Shown: piece by piece, positions 46,049 to 58,377 of the stretch | Layout of the letters: every line of letters starts with the position of its first letter | How positions within the stretch are numbered: the first letter of the stretch is position 1 | From: Siphonodentalium dalli | Lineage: Eukaryota > Mollusca > Scaphopoda > Gadilida > Siphonodentaliidae | Direction of reading: 5' to 3' | Length of the DNA: 64,000 nucleotides | Assembly: GCA_032622095.1 (NCBI GenBank) | Contig: CP136061.1 | Coordinates: 92,997,345-93,061,344 of the forward strand | Program-made: the position numbers and the translations under genes | The notes under the pieces: model-generated | The model's input: the letters and a program-made list of their open reading frames with translations, nothing else | What the model was told of the DNA's origin: nothing | The model's database searches: none

Positions 46049-47807
46049 AATAATGACAACCTTGAAATACCAGTTCATCAAGCTAAATGGTTGATACCTT
46101 TACGCCTACGGGTCAAATCCAGCCGTGGCGCACATTGTGTCTACATATCATTGATGAAATAATTCACTAAATGTGTAGAAGATATCGGTGCGTCTATGTA
46201 TTTACTAGAATGTTTCTATCCACATGTATATACTCACAATCGCATGACACGGAATTGTCACATGGAGTGTGAAGGGTATACAATGTACGTGCGAATTTTC
46301 ATATTTCCTCTTGATATTGAAGAAAATAATTTTACTTTGAAACTCCCCAGCTCCGATAACCAACTTGCCCACCAATTAAGTAAACCCCAGATTATTCGCT
46401 TTTCCCTCCTGTCCTTTTCACTTTCGCCAGCACTGGAAAACACATTAGAGCATGATGCTTCCTGACTAGACCACCGATGCCCATATATTTGATGTTCCGA
46501 ATAGTCGTTATAAGTAGAAATATTGACACTGTGTTTTCAAATAAACCAGATTCGTAGCAATTTAATTTCTTTTTAATTAATTTCCAGATAGTCCCTCGTA
46601 ATAAGTGGACATCGTGTTGTATCCTGCGGTAGATACTGCTTAGTTGGAACATTTCGGGCTGAACTGATTGTGGTAGTAGATTATTGGCAACACGTTTAAT
46701 AGGTCTGTCATCGTTAGCTCACAACCCGAAGTGTTGTTTCGGCTTTCCTCTAAGCAGAACTTAAATTTTGACAATTTTCGGTGGCTATTTTGGTAGCCAT
46801 CTTAGCATTTTGAATCGTGATTGGCTACTCATACCCACAAAAAACATTGATTTCAATCAATGATGTGTATTGGTGCCGAATTGGCGTTTTGTCGAATGGG
46901 TTTTCGTGAATAACTACATATTTGCCATTTTCATTATTATTGGCGACCACGTTGGACGCCATCTTGAATTCTGTATTTTCCCCAAAGCTGATTTTAGCGG
47001 ATTTTGGATATGTTATACACGAGATTCTTCCGCGTCGAATGACAACAAAACCGCTTCTTTACAATTCCTTCTGGGTCTAACCCTCTGAGACCATTCTAAA
47101 TATCCGCCATTTTCCATATTTTGACCGCCATTTTGGCAGCCCTTTTAAGACAAAGCGCCAATTTGGGTTTCATTGAATTGGAGTATTTATAGATAATGGT
47201 ATACCCAACTTACATTGTACAGTTCTGTCCATTTCTTGTTGATATATGACTGGAATCCCAATGGCGATTTTTGTGGAATTTTATACCGTGTTCTGTAAAA
47301 TCAAATTTTTGAGGGTGTAGATGAGTATGGGACCCCATTTATGGTATATTTCATTGCTCCAATGATGAATTAACATGAATAAGCCTAATCAATGTCGCCA
47401 GTCTGAACCATTATCAAACAACAGGAATTGATCTTTAAGATATTAGGCAAAAACTTCAAATTTTCGAGTTTAGGCCGCCATTTTGGCAGCCATCTGGGGC
47501 GAGGGGTTCCATTTTTTCAATAGATATGTGGCATAATACTTTACCTTCGCAAAAATGTTTACATTTGTATAAATATGGCAACATTTGTTCTCATTATGTC
47601 GAATTAATCTCAGTCAGAATCTCTTTTGACTAAAGGCGGTCATGTTGGACGCCATCTTGGATCCTGGATTTTGCCCAAATCGGATTTTAGCGGATTTTGG
47701 ATATGTTGTAGCAGAGATTCTCCCGCGTTGAATGACACCGATATCGCTTCTTTGCCAATTTCTTCTGGTCAACCCCTTTTTTTGCGTACCACGACCACAT
47801 TATTATG
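46049..47807 (-). repeat. Right arm of giant inverted repeat, ~1.76 kb
   Basis: Reverse complement of the left arm. It begins AATAATGACAACCTTGAAAT and ends GCGTACCACGACCACATTAT. Two direct module copies are visible within it (about 46942-47090 and 47636-47777), sharing TTGGACGCCATCTTG and GATTTTAGCGGATTTTGGAT. Arm-to-arm differences include small indels and many substitutions, so the structure is old or was not recently homogenised. Confidence 0.9.
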
Positions 47808-47809
47808 GC

Positions 47810-49139
47810 GACTCATACGATTGAATATTACATTACGGATTATGCAGTCTGATTCGTTAAGCTTCCTTTATGTGACGTCACATGGGGGACTATTAGCGAC
47901 ACACACTGTCAAACTTGAAAGCCTGTCGCAATTGGCTGTTATCTACTGAATGTTTATACAGAAACGACTGGAACTGAATATTTATACATATGGGAAATTT
48001 CACCCGGGGATCTTATTAGATAGGTCATGTTGACATCAGATGTCTTCAATTGGCACTAATAGTGAATTCAATTAAATAATTAAGTATATATCAAAAATAG
48101 ATGCAATCTGGTCGGTGAAAATTGAAAAACGTGGATAAATTGACCCGTAGTGTATAATGCGATAGATGCCGTTCACCTAAGATGACTTAAAGGGGCAAAT
48201 ATGAGCAATAAAGAGCGTTACTTATGTAGAATGACTGTTACAGATGGGCCAACGGACCAGGGGAATGTCAAGCGATGTGCGCATACTGGCTGATAATAAA
48301 GCACTACTTACTTACCTTTGACTTCCGGTGACTTAAAGGGGGTACTCAGCTATATTATAAATACCAGTGTTTATTATCAGTCTAGAATATATGTGAGGAA
48401 ATTGGTGGTAAAACCATTGTATTATAGGAGTAGTATTAGTCAGAGGTTACATGTATGTCGAGTCGTGTTAAAAATGGAATCAGGATAGAGGTGTTAGACT
48501 GTTAATTATAATCGGCCAACAATTTTCCAACGTATCTTCTGGAATGATAACAAACGCGTTTTATATTATTATATAATATATTAGGCCCACTTTAAGCCAT
48601 CTGAGCTCGAAGGAAAGTAAGTAATGGTTTATTCTCAGATCAGCCATTATTCGTGGATGGGACATGAGAAGATATGCCATTCCCCTGGCTAGGAGACCCA
48701 TCTGCAACAATCTTCCTACACAAGGGACGCTCTTCGTTGTTCAAATATGCCCTTTAATTCGTCTGAGGTCAACAGTATCAAACTCATTACATTATACGGG
48801 TCAATTTATCCACGTGTTTCAATTTTCACCGACCAGATTGCAACAATTTTGTGTATAATTAATTATTTAATGTAATTAATTATTAGTGCCCTTTTAAGAC
48901 ATTTATGTCAACGGGAACTATCTAGTAAGATTCCCCTGGTCAAATTACTCATGTGCACACGTTTCAACTCCGATGGTCCAGCCGTTTCTGTATAAACAAT
49001 CGGTAGATAAAAGCTAATTGCCACAGTCTTTCAAGTTTGATACTGTCTGTAGCTAGTAGTCCCTCGTGTGACGTCACATGAAGGAAGATTAACGATTCAG
49101 ACTGCATAATCCATAATATAATATTCAATCGTATGAATC
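47810..49139. repeat. Second foldback, ~0.54-kb arms, abutting the giant inverted repeat
   Basis: The arms are 47810-48350 and about 48583-49139, with a ~230-bp spacer. The outer ends read GACTCATACGATTGAATATT and its complement. Both arms carry TGTGACGTCACATG (about 47872 and 49067), a palindromic CRE core. Inner parts share ACTTAAAGGGGC-type phrases. The left end begins 2 bases after the giant repeat ends. No protein family was seen. Confidence 0.85.
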
Positions 49140-51279
49140 ACCAGTTACGGGCGGCCGATCACACAAATTGTTTCGACAACGTGCTCAGTTGATTAGCGAG
49201 CATCGATACTGACTGAGAACATTTACACCAGTATAATCCTTTAAAATGTCGCCGGGAATCTGGTGTAATTCCCATGATGTATGACTCAATAACTATACTA
49301 GCCCCCCATATATAGGCTGGTATATTTCCCATGATGTATGACTCAATAACTATACTAGCACCCCATATAGCTAGGCTGGCATGGTACTCAGGCGGCCACC
49401 AGGTCGCAAATGAAACATGACTGGGGCGCTCTGGTAGAGATTGATAAGCACGGTGAATATGGTTTACGCGACATATCCGATTCGTCTCCGAATCGTTCGG
49501 ACATATCGCGAAAACAATATCAATTGTGCTATAATCACAACCTACAAAAAATGATATCCATGGTGGCAGCCCATTATTAGAGTTGGATATACATATCAGA
49601 GTCACAAAGAAGCCACTTGCCAAATAATGCCTCCAACCACGGTGGGATGTTATATCCTGTGCCCACACAGTTTAAAGGAATCCAGAACTTGGCTTAAAAG
49701 ACCTGCTAACAATGAACTGCATTCTTATTTCGATTGGCCGGCATAAGGTCAGTGACATTATGCGAAGAGGGGTGTTTTGTTTCGTGAACGAATTACGGCT
49801 TGACGTCGGAACAGGAAATATGTCGGCTCAACGGCACACGACAGTTAGCCTAATCGTCATTAGTAGTGTTAGTATCATTAATAGTTCCCGAGAGGAGAAT
49901 TTTCTGACAGATTATGGTGGCGCTCAAGAGGGCCAATGGTTCTATTCTCGCATAACTATTATTTCCTTGCAGCCTGACACTCAAGTAAATTGATGCCGTC
50001 AATCTGTACTCACGATCAATTCACGAGCTCAGAAAGTTCATGATAATCATGACCCAATTCATGTCATGAAGATAAACCATTCCGTTTCGACATCATTCTT
50101 TTACCACACATGAGTACTCTTTAGTGCACACTACCCCTACATTTTGCGTAACATCCGAACGCCAATCTCCTGGCATTGGGTGGACAGGCTAGGAAACCCC
50201 TGGAAATTGTACTTTCAATGGGAATCATATTTCTTGAATTAGTTTATTTTAAAGACATATTATGGAATTGTTTGAGTGCGTGAAACTGATATGTTAGTAC
50301 CCAGGTGCCATGTCAACGTGGTAAATATACTCACTGCAAACTACTGTGTAGGTAGAATGCCATTGGCACTGGACACATGGTGTGTACCTCCAATATCTAT
50401 ACAGTATTGTATACATGTGTATACACATGTTGTGGATGTTTTTCTATATTTACACATATATGTGTAAACACTTGAACAGATATGTGTATCATCACCAGTC
50501 ATGCGCACTGATAAAACTCTATCTACTAGTACACGTTGTCTCAGAATGGTAGCCATATTGGTTTGTTGGTGTTGATCACAGTTTCGACTCCAATAAGGAC
50601 AAAGACCACTGAATTTGACCCGTTATACAAGAAGAATATCTTTAGTAAAGGTGAGAATATTTATGCAAACATACGAAGAACGTAATTAGATACTTCGTAC
50701 AGAATGTTGATTGAAGGTAAATTCGACGAAACAGTAGGCTAATGTGTTAGTCCTGGAATTTACACTCGACTCATCATCAATTGGTAATGTTATTTTATAC
50801 TAGTAGTTGGAACTAATAACTATATATCCAAATTTCAAAAGTTATTTAGTCTATTATGGAAGCCGGAATCCGGTAAAGGTATCGAACAAATGTGTCCGGA
50901 AATTACCTTTCCCTGCGACCGGAAACTTTGACCTTTCTATTTCTGCGTAAAAATTCGCATAATTTCGTGTTCGATAACACGTATAGTGCACTTTCTGCAG
51001 TACTATTCCTTAAATTATACTCACTTCTCAACAATGTGAAGTATGCCTACACATTAATTTTTCTAAATGAAAAAAACTCCAACAGGCTGTCACTCACTGA
51101 CTGTGTTCACTGGTAACCTGCACGCACATGCATTCTGAAAGTTCTGTCGAGTTCTGAACACAGAACAGTGTCAGTGAGTGATAAATAATTAAAATACATT
51201 TATATTATTTATTAATATCTGCCTATAAGTGAACATTCAGACGACCATGATACAATCGTATATGACAGCTGACTGACGT
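49140..51279. other. No gene seen; 57-bp local tandem duplication at 49271-49382
   Basis: CCCATGATGTATGACTCAAT occurs at 49271 and 49328 in two adjacent near-copies. This gives the 169-codon minus frame at 49159-49668 an internal duplicated IWGASIVIESYIMG segment. I see no domain and treat the frame as chance. Other frames (49712-49993, 50892-51116) are also unrecognised. Confidence 0.45.
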
Positions 51280-52060
51280 AAGTGGAGGAATCGTGGCCCG
51301 ATGAGATCATGAATGCGATGTTGACATCATGTATGATGTTGTCGTACATGATTATATCGTACTACTACTAGTACTCGTACCTGCTGGACTGTCGGACAAA
51401 ACAATTGTCCATTGGCACCACGTTGTATTTGCCGTTCGGTGGCGGAGTCAAGAGTTTGTAACTGTAGCAGTTGAGCACTGCGGCCGAACGGCAAGTGAAC
51501 CGCGGCCGAATGGCAAGTACACCACGGCCGAACGGCAAGTATATACACTGCGGCCGAATGGCAAGTGCACCATGGCCGAAAGGCAACTACAATGGAGCCG
51601 CATGGCATGTACAACATGGTTAGATTTCTAGTTTGTATCGTCTTTTTTAAGTTTAATGAACATACACCGTGGCAACTACATGTACACCATGGCCGAATGG
51701 CAAGTACACTGCAGCCCAACTGTAGTTAGTAGGTGGAGCATCGGTGTAGAAGGTTTTGCATTTTGGCCGCGGTGGCAACGCTAACCACGCCACGGTTTTA
51801 AAAGTAGTGAGACTTGTTTTGTCCAGCTGAGTAGGTTGTTTGTATAGCATGTGATTGACTACCCTGCGATCTTTCCAGCCACGATTTTTATGTACACACG
51901 ACTGCGATTACGTCACAAGTGGATACGACACAATTTTGAATCTAAAATCAAACGGTGCTTGATATTATGTTTTTACTTGTGATTTTGACGTGAGCATGCG
52001 CAGTCTAACTATCGGTTACTTCCTACGACGAAAATCCTTCCACTTATGATTAAATCGTGG
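51280..52060. repeat. Duplicated locus, partner of 28480-28850, carrying a MITE insertion
   Basis: The flanks match the 28-kb locus (AGTGGAGGAATCG on the left, GATTGACTACCCTGCGATCT and GCATGCGCAGTCTAACTATC on the right). The 452-bp MITE accounts for most of the size difference. Confidence 0.6.
51380..51831. mobile_element. TA-flanked MITE, CCCTGCTGGACAAAAC family, expanded copy
   Basis: It starts CCTGCTGGACTGTCGGACAA (a small insertion in the terminal repeat) and ends GACTTGTTTTGTCCAGCTGA plus G, with TA borders. Inside are at least five copies of a ~20-bp sub-repeat CGGCCGAAYGGCAAGTACAC. This makes it the longest family member and produces 100- to 130-codon frames on both strands that are not genes. 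Confidence 0.72.
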
Positions 52061-52976
52061 TTGTCTGAAAGCTCACTGAGTAGATAATATTGTTTCATTT
52101 CCAATTTCCAACAACACCTAATTTCGAATTAATGGAATATGCACAAGTCAAAAGCTAAAATTAGTTTTTGCACCTTTTATATCTCGAACAAGTTATCACA
52201 GACCACAGTTGTTGGAAACTTGTGTCGAAACCTCGAAAGAATAAATATCTCCACCTCTACTTATAATACTGTCAATAGCAAGCCCGCGGGTAGCCATGGG
52301 GCATCGTACCCTTTGAACGAACTGCCCTTTTTACTGCAAGTGCCCAGTGGTGGTGATCGCCATTCAGGTGAACATGTCATGTGCAGCATTTGCTGAGCGG
52401 CAATTACCGACAGGGACCTCTCTTCGAACGAACGATGTATATATACGTACCAGTATATAAATATAGTCACATATACTTAATGCAGACTTAGTCTCGACAG
52501 AGACTGGTGCACACAAATTCAATAAATACAAATGTATAGACTGCCAACCCATGTCGGTATAAAGCTGTTATTACAGACATGCGGCTGATGCATGAGGCTA
52601 GATGGGTTTATATATATAGGCGCAACATTATAAATCATATATATTATATAAATCACTGGGGTTGTGGCTGACGCAATTAAGCACATTTTTAAATCGAATG
52701 GGTTTAACTGCATAAGCCACAACTTCAGTTGTCGCACGCGTCAGTCGCAGGTCTGTGAAAACATAATTCGACTTGCATATTAAAAGTAGCCTGACAGAAT
52801 CACTGGATATAAAGACCAATGTATACAGCAAAAGGGTATCGTGTAAAGTATATCCTTCGAATGTCCGGCGAATATCATATCAGCCTATAGCCGGGGCAGA
52901 GACTGGTAATGCTACAATCAACCTTGGTCAAAATTTTCAACTGTTCTAAATATCGTTGAATTCCAGACATGTACAT
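52061..52976. other. No gene seen
   Basis: Short frames at 52139-52396 and on the minus strand show no recognised domain. GGGGCAGAGACTGG at about 52893 resembles a terminal phrase of the hAT-like element and may mark its decayed edge. Confidence 0.4.
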
Positions 52977-53075
52977 TTATAGTCGGAAATTTCACAAGAA
53001 ACAATAGGTTGAAATCTTTTTGTAGATTGATTATCAAACAATTTATTAGTGTGGAATAATTTGTGTTAGACCAAC
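52977..53075 (+). mobile_element. Decayed fragment of the hAT-like element
   Basis: GGAAATTTCACAAGAAACAA followed by TAGGTTGAAATC and ATTATCAAACAATTTATTAG matches bases 31285-31365 of the intact element with substitutions. A degraded terminus at 54262-54288 may belong to the same old copy. Confidence 0.6.
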
Positions 53076-53284
53076 AGGTTAGGTCTGAAGTTTCTAAATG
53101 CCCTCCAAAATTATTATTATACCCCCCCCCCCTGCAAGTTGTGGGGGGTTATACTGGAAACATCTTAGCCCTCCGTCTTGCCAAAAATCTGTTGTATAGC
53201 AACATTTTGTTCAATGGAATTTAGTATCGAGAGTATGTCGGTCGGCTTTTTCGGGAAACTTCTGGGACAGAAAATATTCCTGAT

Positions 53285-53431
53285 AATGAAAAATAATAGA
53301 TTTCTAAAATCGATATCTAATAAATCTGAGCTTTGATGGGTGGCTTCCTCGACTCGAATCAAATATGTTTTACCCCCGAAGCCATTGAAATAGTAATTGA
53401 GAGGAGTTTTATCTGATTGAGTACCTTTAAG
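53285..53431 (+). mobile_element. Right half of the AGGTRCTCAATC (TTAA) MITE
   Basis: AAAATCGATATCTAATAAAT and GAGCTTTGATGGGTGG match the inner part of the 7701-8634 dimer. The copy ends TTTTATCTGATTGAGTACCT followed by TTAA, and so shows what an undimerised right terminus looks like. Confidence 0.7.
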
Positions 53432-53876
53432 AAATTTTTCAATACATTATACAGGGGTATTACTGTGAGCTTTTGTTCCTATAATTTTTGGTCAATTGTT
53501 TCAAAACTTTCACAGACATTTAGTACCATGGGAAACTGCATTATTCCGACATTTTTTGTTAAATGTTTTTAAATGGCACAGATATTTATTACCATGGGAA
53601 TCTGTGCATCTGCGATTTTAAAGTCGGTCAGAGTGTACTTGCACTTTACTTGCTACCAAAGCTCATATACAGAGAATACTCTTTTTGTATTTGATCTTCT
53701 TTTTTCCCGTTTTATGCAGAACATAACTCAACATTTGAGTTGAGTCGCTATGGATGCTTGCGACAAAAATGGTCAAGATAAGTTCATCATAAGTTATTGT
53801 CGTTAAAGAGACTGTTCAGCAGACATTATACTAGTACTTATGTTCCAATTCACAATTTTAACCGGCTCCAACTTGA

Positions 53877-54152
53877 TTGGTTTGGTTTATTAGGGTTTAT
53901 CGTCGTTCTAGCCGCTAGGCCACACATGACGTTGTCAATTTTACTGGTGGAGGAAAGACCACGCAGAGGCTTGATTTCACCAAGAAATCGTCCCACTGTG
54001 TGTAGAAACCACCGACCCCCAGAAAGCAACTGACAAACTTGCCCAGATACACGATTCCAGTCACCCTTCCTATGACGGGGTTCGAACCAGCTTCGTCAGC
54101 GCTGGACGGTCTGTGACCTGGCACTCTACCGATTCGACCACCGGGGGTCCCT
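53877..54152 (-). mobile_element. tRNA-derived SINE, 276 bp, with 12-bp target duplication
   Basis: On the minus strand the head begins GGGACCCCCGGTGGTCGAAT and contains an A-box-like GTGGTCGAATCGG and a B-box GGTTCGAACCCC. A body and a 3' end follow (TAGCGGCTAGAACGACGATA, then AAACCCTAATAAACC). GCTCCAACTTGA flanks it exactly at 53865-53876 and 54153-54164. The RNA polymerase III boxes and the target duplication indicate LINE-assisted retrotransposition. The tail phrase resembles tails of widespread marine-invertebrate SINEs, from memory. Frames across it are not genes. Confidence 0.9.
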
Positions 54153-54254
54153 GCTCCAACTTGAAAACAAATTAGACTTCTTGTCTGATATAATACAACA
54201 TGTGTTGGATATTTTAGGAGGTGGGTGGCTTTATACATTTCAATTTCAAGGTGC

Positions 54255-54289
54255 GTCTGTCCCCAATGGAGACCCTCCATCCACGTCCC
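54255..54289 (+). mobile_element. Decayed terminus of the hAT-like element
   Basis: CAATGGAGACCCTCCATCCACGTCCCTG-like sequence (read in segments: GGAGACCCTCC, then CACGTCCCTG) matches the right end CGGGGACCCTCTAGCCACAT / CCCTG of the intact element. Confidence 0.5.
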
Positions 54290-54927
54290 TGATGAATGTT
54301 GGTGAAGTACATATGTGATTTTAAGGCCCTGGAAGTTATTGCTGCGGCCAATTTTCAGATTTCATGTGTATGTATACAATTGCAATTAAATAACTAGTCT
54401 GAGTAATAGCTTGTTCTAATGAAAACAGTATTGTAATAAGTGTTCACTAATTTTTGCAGATAACCTCAGCTTATCGTAAGAATGAGTGATGTGATCCTCT
54501 GAATTTGCTGCAAGACAACTTTGCCGATAAGTCTGGAATTTGTGAGAGGACAAATCATTTCCAATGGCAGTCTGTGTCTGTGAGTAAAATATGATGATGT
54601 TACTTTGCATTTCAACTAATCTTTTAATTTTGAGGGGCATTTGGGGCTACATGATCTGACTAACATGTATCACAACCTATGCACATGTACAGTCGGTCAG
54701 GATGCTGAAATCAATCATCCAGATGAACTACTCTCATAATGAGGGGGTGCTTACGACTCTACGGCAATGCCATCGATGTGTGCTTCTTACGGAACACTCA
54801 TTTTAGCACTGCGAAGCTCAACAGGGATATTATATATATATATTCTTCGCTGATGTTGAATCGAATATGAATCATATACTCATGCAGCAGCATGTTTAAT
54901 TGAATATGATTTTTTTAATATTTGCAG
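54290..54927. other. No gene seen
   Basis: A 74-codon minus frame (54416-54640) has no recognised domain. A TATATATATA run lies near 54831. Confidence 0.4.
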
Positions 54928-55128
54928 GATCCTAAAATTAAGTTACCCCTAGTGTCATCGAGAATCTTTTATCAAATGAGTTGCAGAAGGTGCATGGATA
55001 TATTTTGCGACAGCAAAACTCGAGCAGAATGTAGTTATGCACTGTCCACCATGATTTTGATAACATATTTGAGATTATGGTACAAGTTGTGTTCTGTATT
55101 TATTCTACACCATTGTGTCATTCCATGA
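54928..55128 (+). CDS. Weak candidate terminal exon, unknown product
   Basis: A T-rich tract and ATATTTGCAG end at 54927, a good acceptor. It is followed by an open frame of 66 residues to a stop at 55126, containing a Cys-rich SCRRCMDIFCDSK segment and a hydrophobic end. AATAAA occurs at 55349-55354. I recognise no family, and no upstream exon was found to join it to. This is as likely to be chance as an exon. Confidence 0.2.
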   Translation, partial: DPKIKLPLVSSRIFYQMSCRRCMDIFCDSKTRAECSYALSTMILITYLRLWYKLCSVFILHHCVIP

Positions 55129-55231
55129 GTCAGCTACCTTTATTGTGATTTAAGTCTGATGGATAACCGGTTATGATCGGGACATCACCTGAAGCTGATT
55201 GTTGACATACTAAATGTACCTATAATAGCTG

Positions 55232-55255
55232 GTTGTCACCTTTCTTGGTGACAAC
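55232..55255. repeat. Short perfect hairpin
   Basis: GTTGTCACC, a TTTCTT loop and GGTGACAAC form a 9-bp perfect stem. No context assigns it a role. Confidence 0.6.
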
Positions 55256-55599
55256 ATCAACAAAAATAGTTCCGGCTTCTATTCCACTAGAGGCATACAA
55301 GAATAGGTATTCAATGGTGAGATTTGGTTGAATAGTCAATATGTGTGGAATAAAGCTTTATTTTATTTTACTTCTAATTACACAGCTGCAATATTTTGGT
55401 CTATTTCGTAAATTCAGTTACATTGTTGGTAACAAATTTCAACTTGAGCCCCAACAAATTGGTGCAATAACGTTCACGCATTGACAGTCTGTATACTAAC
55501 TATACTCACATGTTTGTTTAATATTTGGAGTGATTATTTATTTTACTTCATTGTATACTAATTATATAAAGCATTTCATGTATAATTTAGCGTGAAAGT

Positions 55600-55882
55600 T
55601 CTCAATTTGATTCAATGAACCCCATATATTCAGGTTCCAACAACAACATATTTTGAAATGCTGCTTCAGTTATCAGAATCGATTAATTGCTCAAAAATAA
55701 TATAGTATAAAATTGCTCAAAATGTGTTATTGATCAGCATGTTGTTCAATGAAAATTTTGCCTCATTATCAACACAAAGCTACTTGATTTTATAGTTATC
55801 ATCTTCATCCGCAATTTGGTCCAAGACCATTGGCCCGTTGACTTTTTCCCAGGCCACTATTATTTTTAAATCTATTATTTTT
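55600..55882 (+). mobile_element. Left half of the AGGTRCTCAATC (TTAA) MITE
   Basis: GGTTCCAACAACAACATATT, CTGCTTCAGTTATCAGAATC and TTATCAACACAAAGC match the left half of the dimer at 7701. The copy stops just before the TA microsatellite at 55895. The outermost terminus (about 55596) is degraded. Confidence 0.72.
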
Positions 55883-55893
55883 CACCATCAAAA

Positions 55894-55894
<1 letters not shown>

Positions 55895-55937
<43 letters not shown>
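55895..55937. repeat. (TA)n microsatellite
   Basis: An uninterrupted TA run of 43 bases ending a partial MITE. Confidence 0.95.
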
Positions 55938-55939
<2 letters not shown>

Positions 55940-58315
55940 GGAAGTGTTATGTTACACCACACCATTGTCACATCCCTATAACTGAGTGGATGAATTAGCC
56001 GACTAAAAGACAGAACATGTGATCTTCGGATGTAGCCTCGTATGTTCGCGGATAGAGCACGTATAAATGTTTATCTTTTTTCCTGTGATGTTTTGTATAA
56101 GATTTATCATTGGAAATTGCTCGCCTGACTGCCACCATGTGCTATATGGTGTACATTTTTCTCTGTTGAATGGTTTGACAGAGGTTAAGACCCCACTTGT
56201 TGCATCATCATTGCTTCGGGTAGTACTGCCCCGACAATACAAATACCATAAGTACCAAGATATTTCAACATGTGCATAGAATTGAAATTGAAACCAACAA
56301 CTCGTGATACAGTCGAAATAAACAAGGCCACGTGTTGCAAAGGTTGATCAATTGAAGAGTGCATGCGTGCATACAGGTCCGCTGGCCAACCAACCTCGAC
56401 GAATTTATGACGCTATTTGAGTAAACGATAATTAGATTGTTTTGAGTGAAAACGTGTCACAGCGGCTGTATATGACTTGGTTGTCAGAAATAATATCAAA
56501 CCTTTGCGGTCGTTTTAATTGTACTTTCTACTTTGGCGGTTCTCTTGTGAAATAACGCGTGGCATTATAAGAAATAAGTATTCCTATTAAGTCTATGCAG
56601 TTATAAGACAAATTTACCATATAACACGCTGGGCGTTGTAGAATTTGTTTTCAAACTTTTCGGTTTTAACTGCAGACCATTAATCGAAACAAGAGTCATT
56701 TCTGACCTCGTTAAACTAAGAATGATAACGTTAAAATATTGAATCTACCAAAACAACAACACATGTATATCCCGTACGATGACCTCATGTAATAGTTCCC
56801 AAGATGATGGAATTTGTGCACAATTTCATTTAGATTGTTGTGTGCAAATCTTAGCGATATTACTTTTTTCAAAATAAGTGAGAAAGAATAATTCTAGAAC
56901 ATAACAAGCCGAAAACTAAATCTGCGAACAATACGAATTGAAAGTCATCGTGACGCTGAACATCCATAACAATTTTGGTTAGAACCATAAACCAGGACGG
57001 AGACCCTGATGAGATAAGATTCATTTCGGTTAAACATACATATCAATTACAGTATATGCAACCTACATTTGTATACGATAACATAATGGAGTCTTGTGTA
57101 AATATTATGCTCACTAAATATGCGATCCTATAGGGCTAAATTAGAAAAGTTATAAACTATAGTTCAATTCAATTGAAACACATTCATAATATATATGCAC
57201 ACAATATTTTGAATATCTTATGGATTCATATTTCCGATGTCATTCGCAGTCCAATTGATCAGTCTCAGATACACATAAACACTCGAAAACTCATCAGAAC
57301 TCCTTAAGTAATACGCATATTTACTGCACAGAAATTCGGCGTTTGGTGGCATCTTCATCTGTGCTTTTCGGATCTTTCTGGACCGATAGTGGTCCCTTCA
57401 TATCGCGCGGATATTGAGAACGACACGGATTTGTTAAATTCTGTCAAATCCTATGCTTCATTGACAGATTCAACTATATACCGGCATTTGTTTTGGACGC
57501 GTGGAAGTCCAGGAACTATATATACTAGTGAATGGATGTTCTCGAAAATTTGAGTGAGCAAAAGCAAAAACACCATTGAAAAAATTCGCCAAAAAACAAT
57601 TAATGGTCTGATCTGGGAAAACTGATTGACAACTGGTGGATAAATACTCCTGCTTCGTGTGGGCATACACATACGATGCTCGATGCCTGTTTTACGATGA
57701 GAAACACACATATCCCCATATCATATACGTGAAAATGACTTTCCCATTTCCTCGGCTTTGGCCGTACCCTCGGCTTTGGCCGTACCACGTACACGGGGGT
57801 GATCTTAGTGGATATAGCATTGACATAAGCGCCTGTTAGGGCAATGCCATCTGCGTTCTGGTCGCCGTGAGACAATTGTGTCGTTTTATCTCCCCATGGT
57901 ATTAGCGCGTTGTGTAATATCATTGGCTGGAAGACGAATCACGTGTTTATAGTGCACATAACTCATTGACTTGATTGCTTTGATCACCAAAATTAATTCT
58001 AGTCATGGCTTCGCGTGGAATTGAATGTCGAATTACAACCAGAACAAGGTAGAACCTGTCACAAAAGCGGTCAGGCTGCCTCCACGGGCTTAATAACTAA
58101 CTGAAAAAGCGAAATTGTTCGTGTTGTTTAATATTCAACTCATTGACGCTGGGCGCATAAATAGTGACTGAATTACATCACCGGCAGGCGATATTCCACT
58201 CAATCTGCCCCATTCTAAAAAAACATTCTTCGTTGATATAAACGCTTGCCTGTTTCCTTATTTGAACTCAGACATAAGGAATATAAGACAGCAAAATGTA
58301 TTCACCCCTGGCTAA
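55938..58315. other. No gene seen
   Basis: 2.4 kb without a recognised element. A minor tandem repeat CTCGGCTTTGGCCGTACC (two copies, about 57752-57786) is the only ordered sequence. Frames at 56003-56242, 57451-57711 and 57600-57923 on the minus strand lack recognisable domains. Confidence 0.45.
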
Positions 58316-58377
58316 ATGGTCCTGCTAATGTGATATGATGCTGGCGGGTCCTGCTAAATGGCTATGATGCTGTTAGG
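58316..58377. mobile_element. Fragment of the GGTCCTGCTAAT MITE
   Basis: Two tandem motifs, GGTCCTGCTAATGTGATATG and GGGTCCTGCTAAATGGCTAT, match one arm of the element at 9302-9441. The second arm is absent. Confidence 0.65.

Noticed and set aside
26700-49080. CRE-like TGACGTCA sites (26711, 47874, 49069, also 13795) as a shared regulatory system
   Set aside because: An 8-bp palindrome is expected by chance at low number. Two of the sites are the two arms of one foldback, so they are not independent.
49159-49668. 169-codon minus-strand frame
   Set aside because: It owes part of its length to a 57-bp noncoding tandem duplication and shows no recognisable family.
55349-55354. AATAAA as firm evidence for a gene end at 55.3 kb
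   Set aside because: The hexamer is common in AT-rich DNA and no supported upstream exon chain leads to it.
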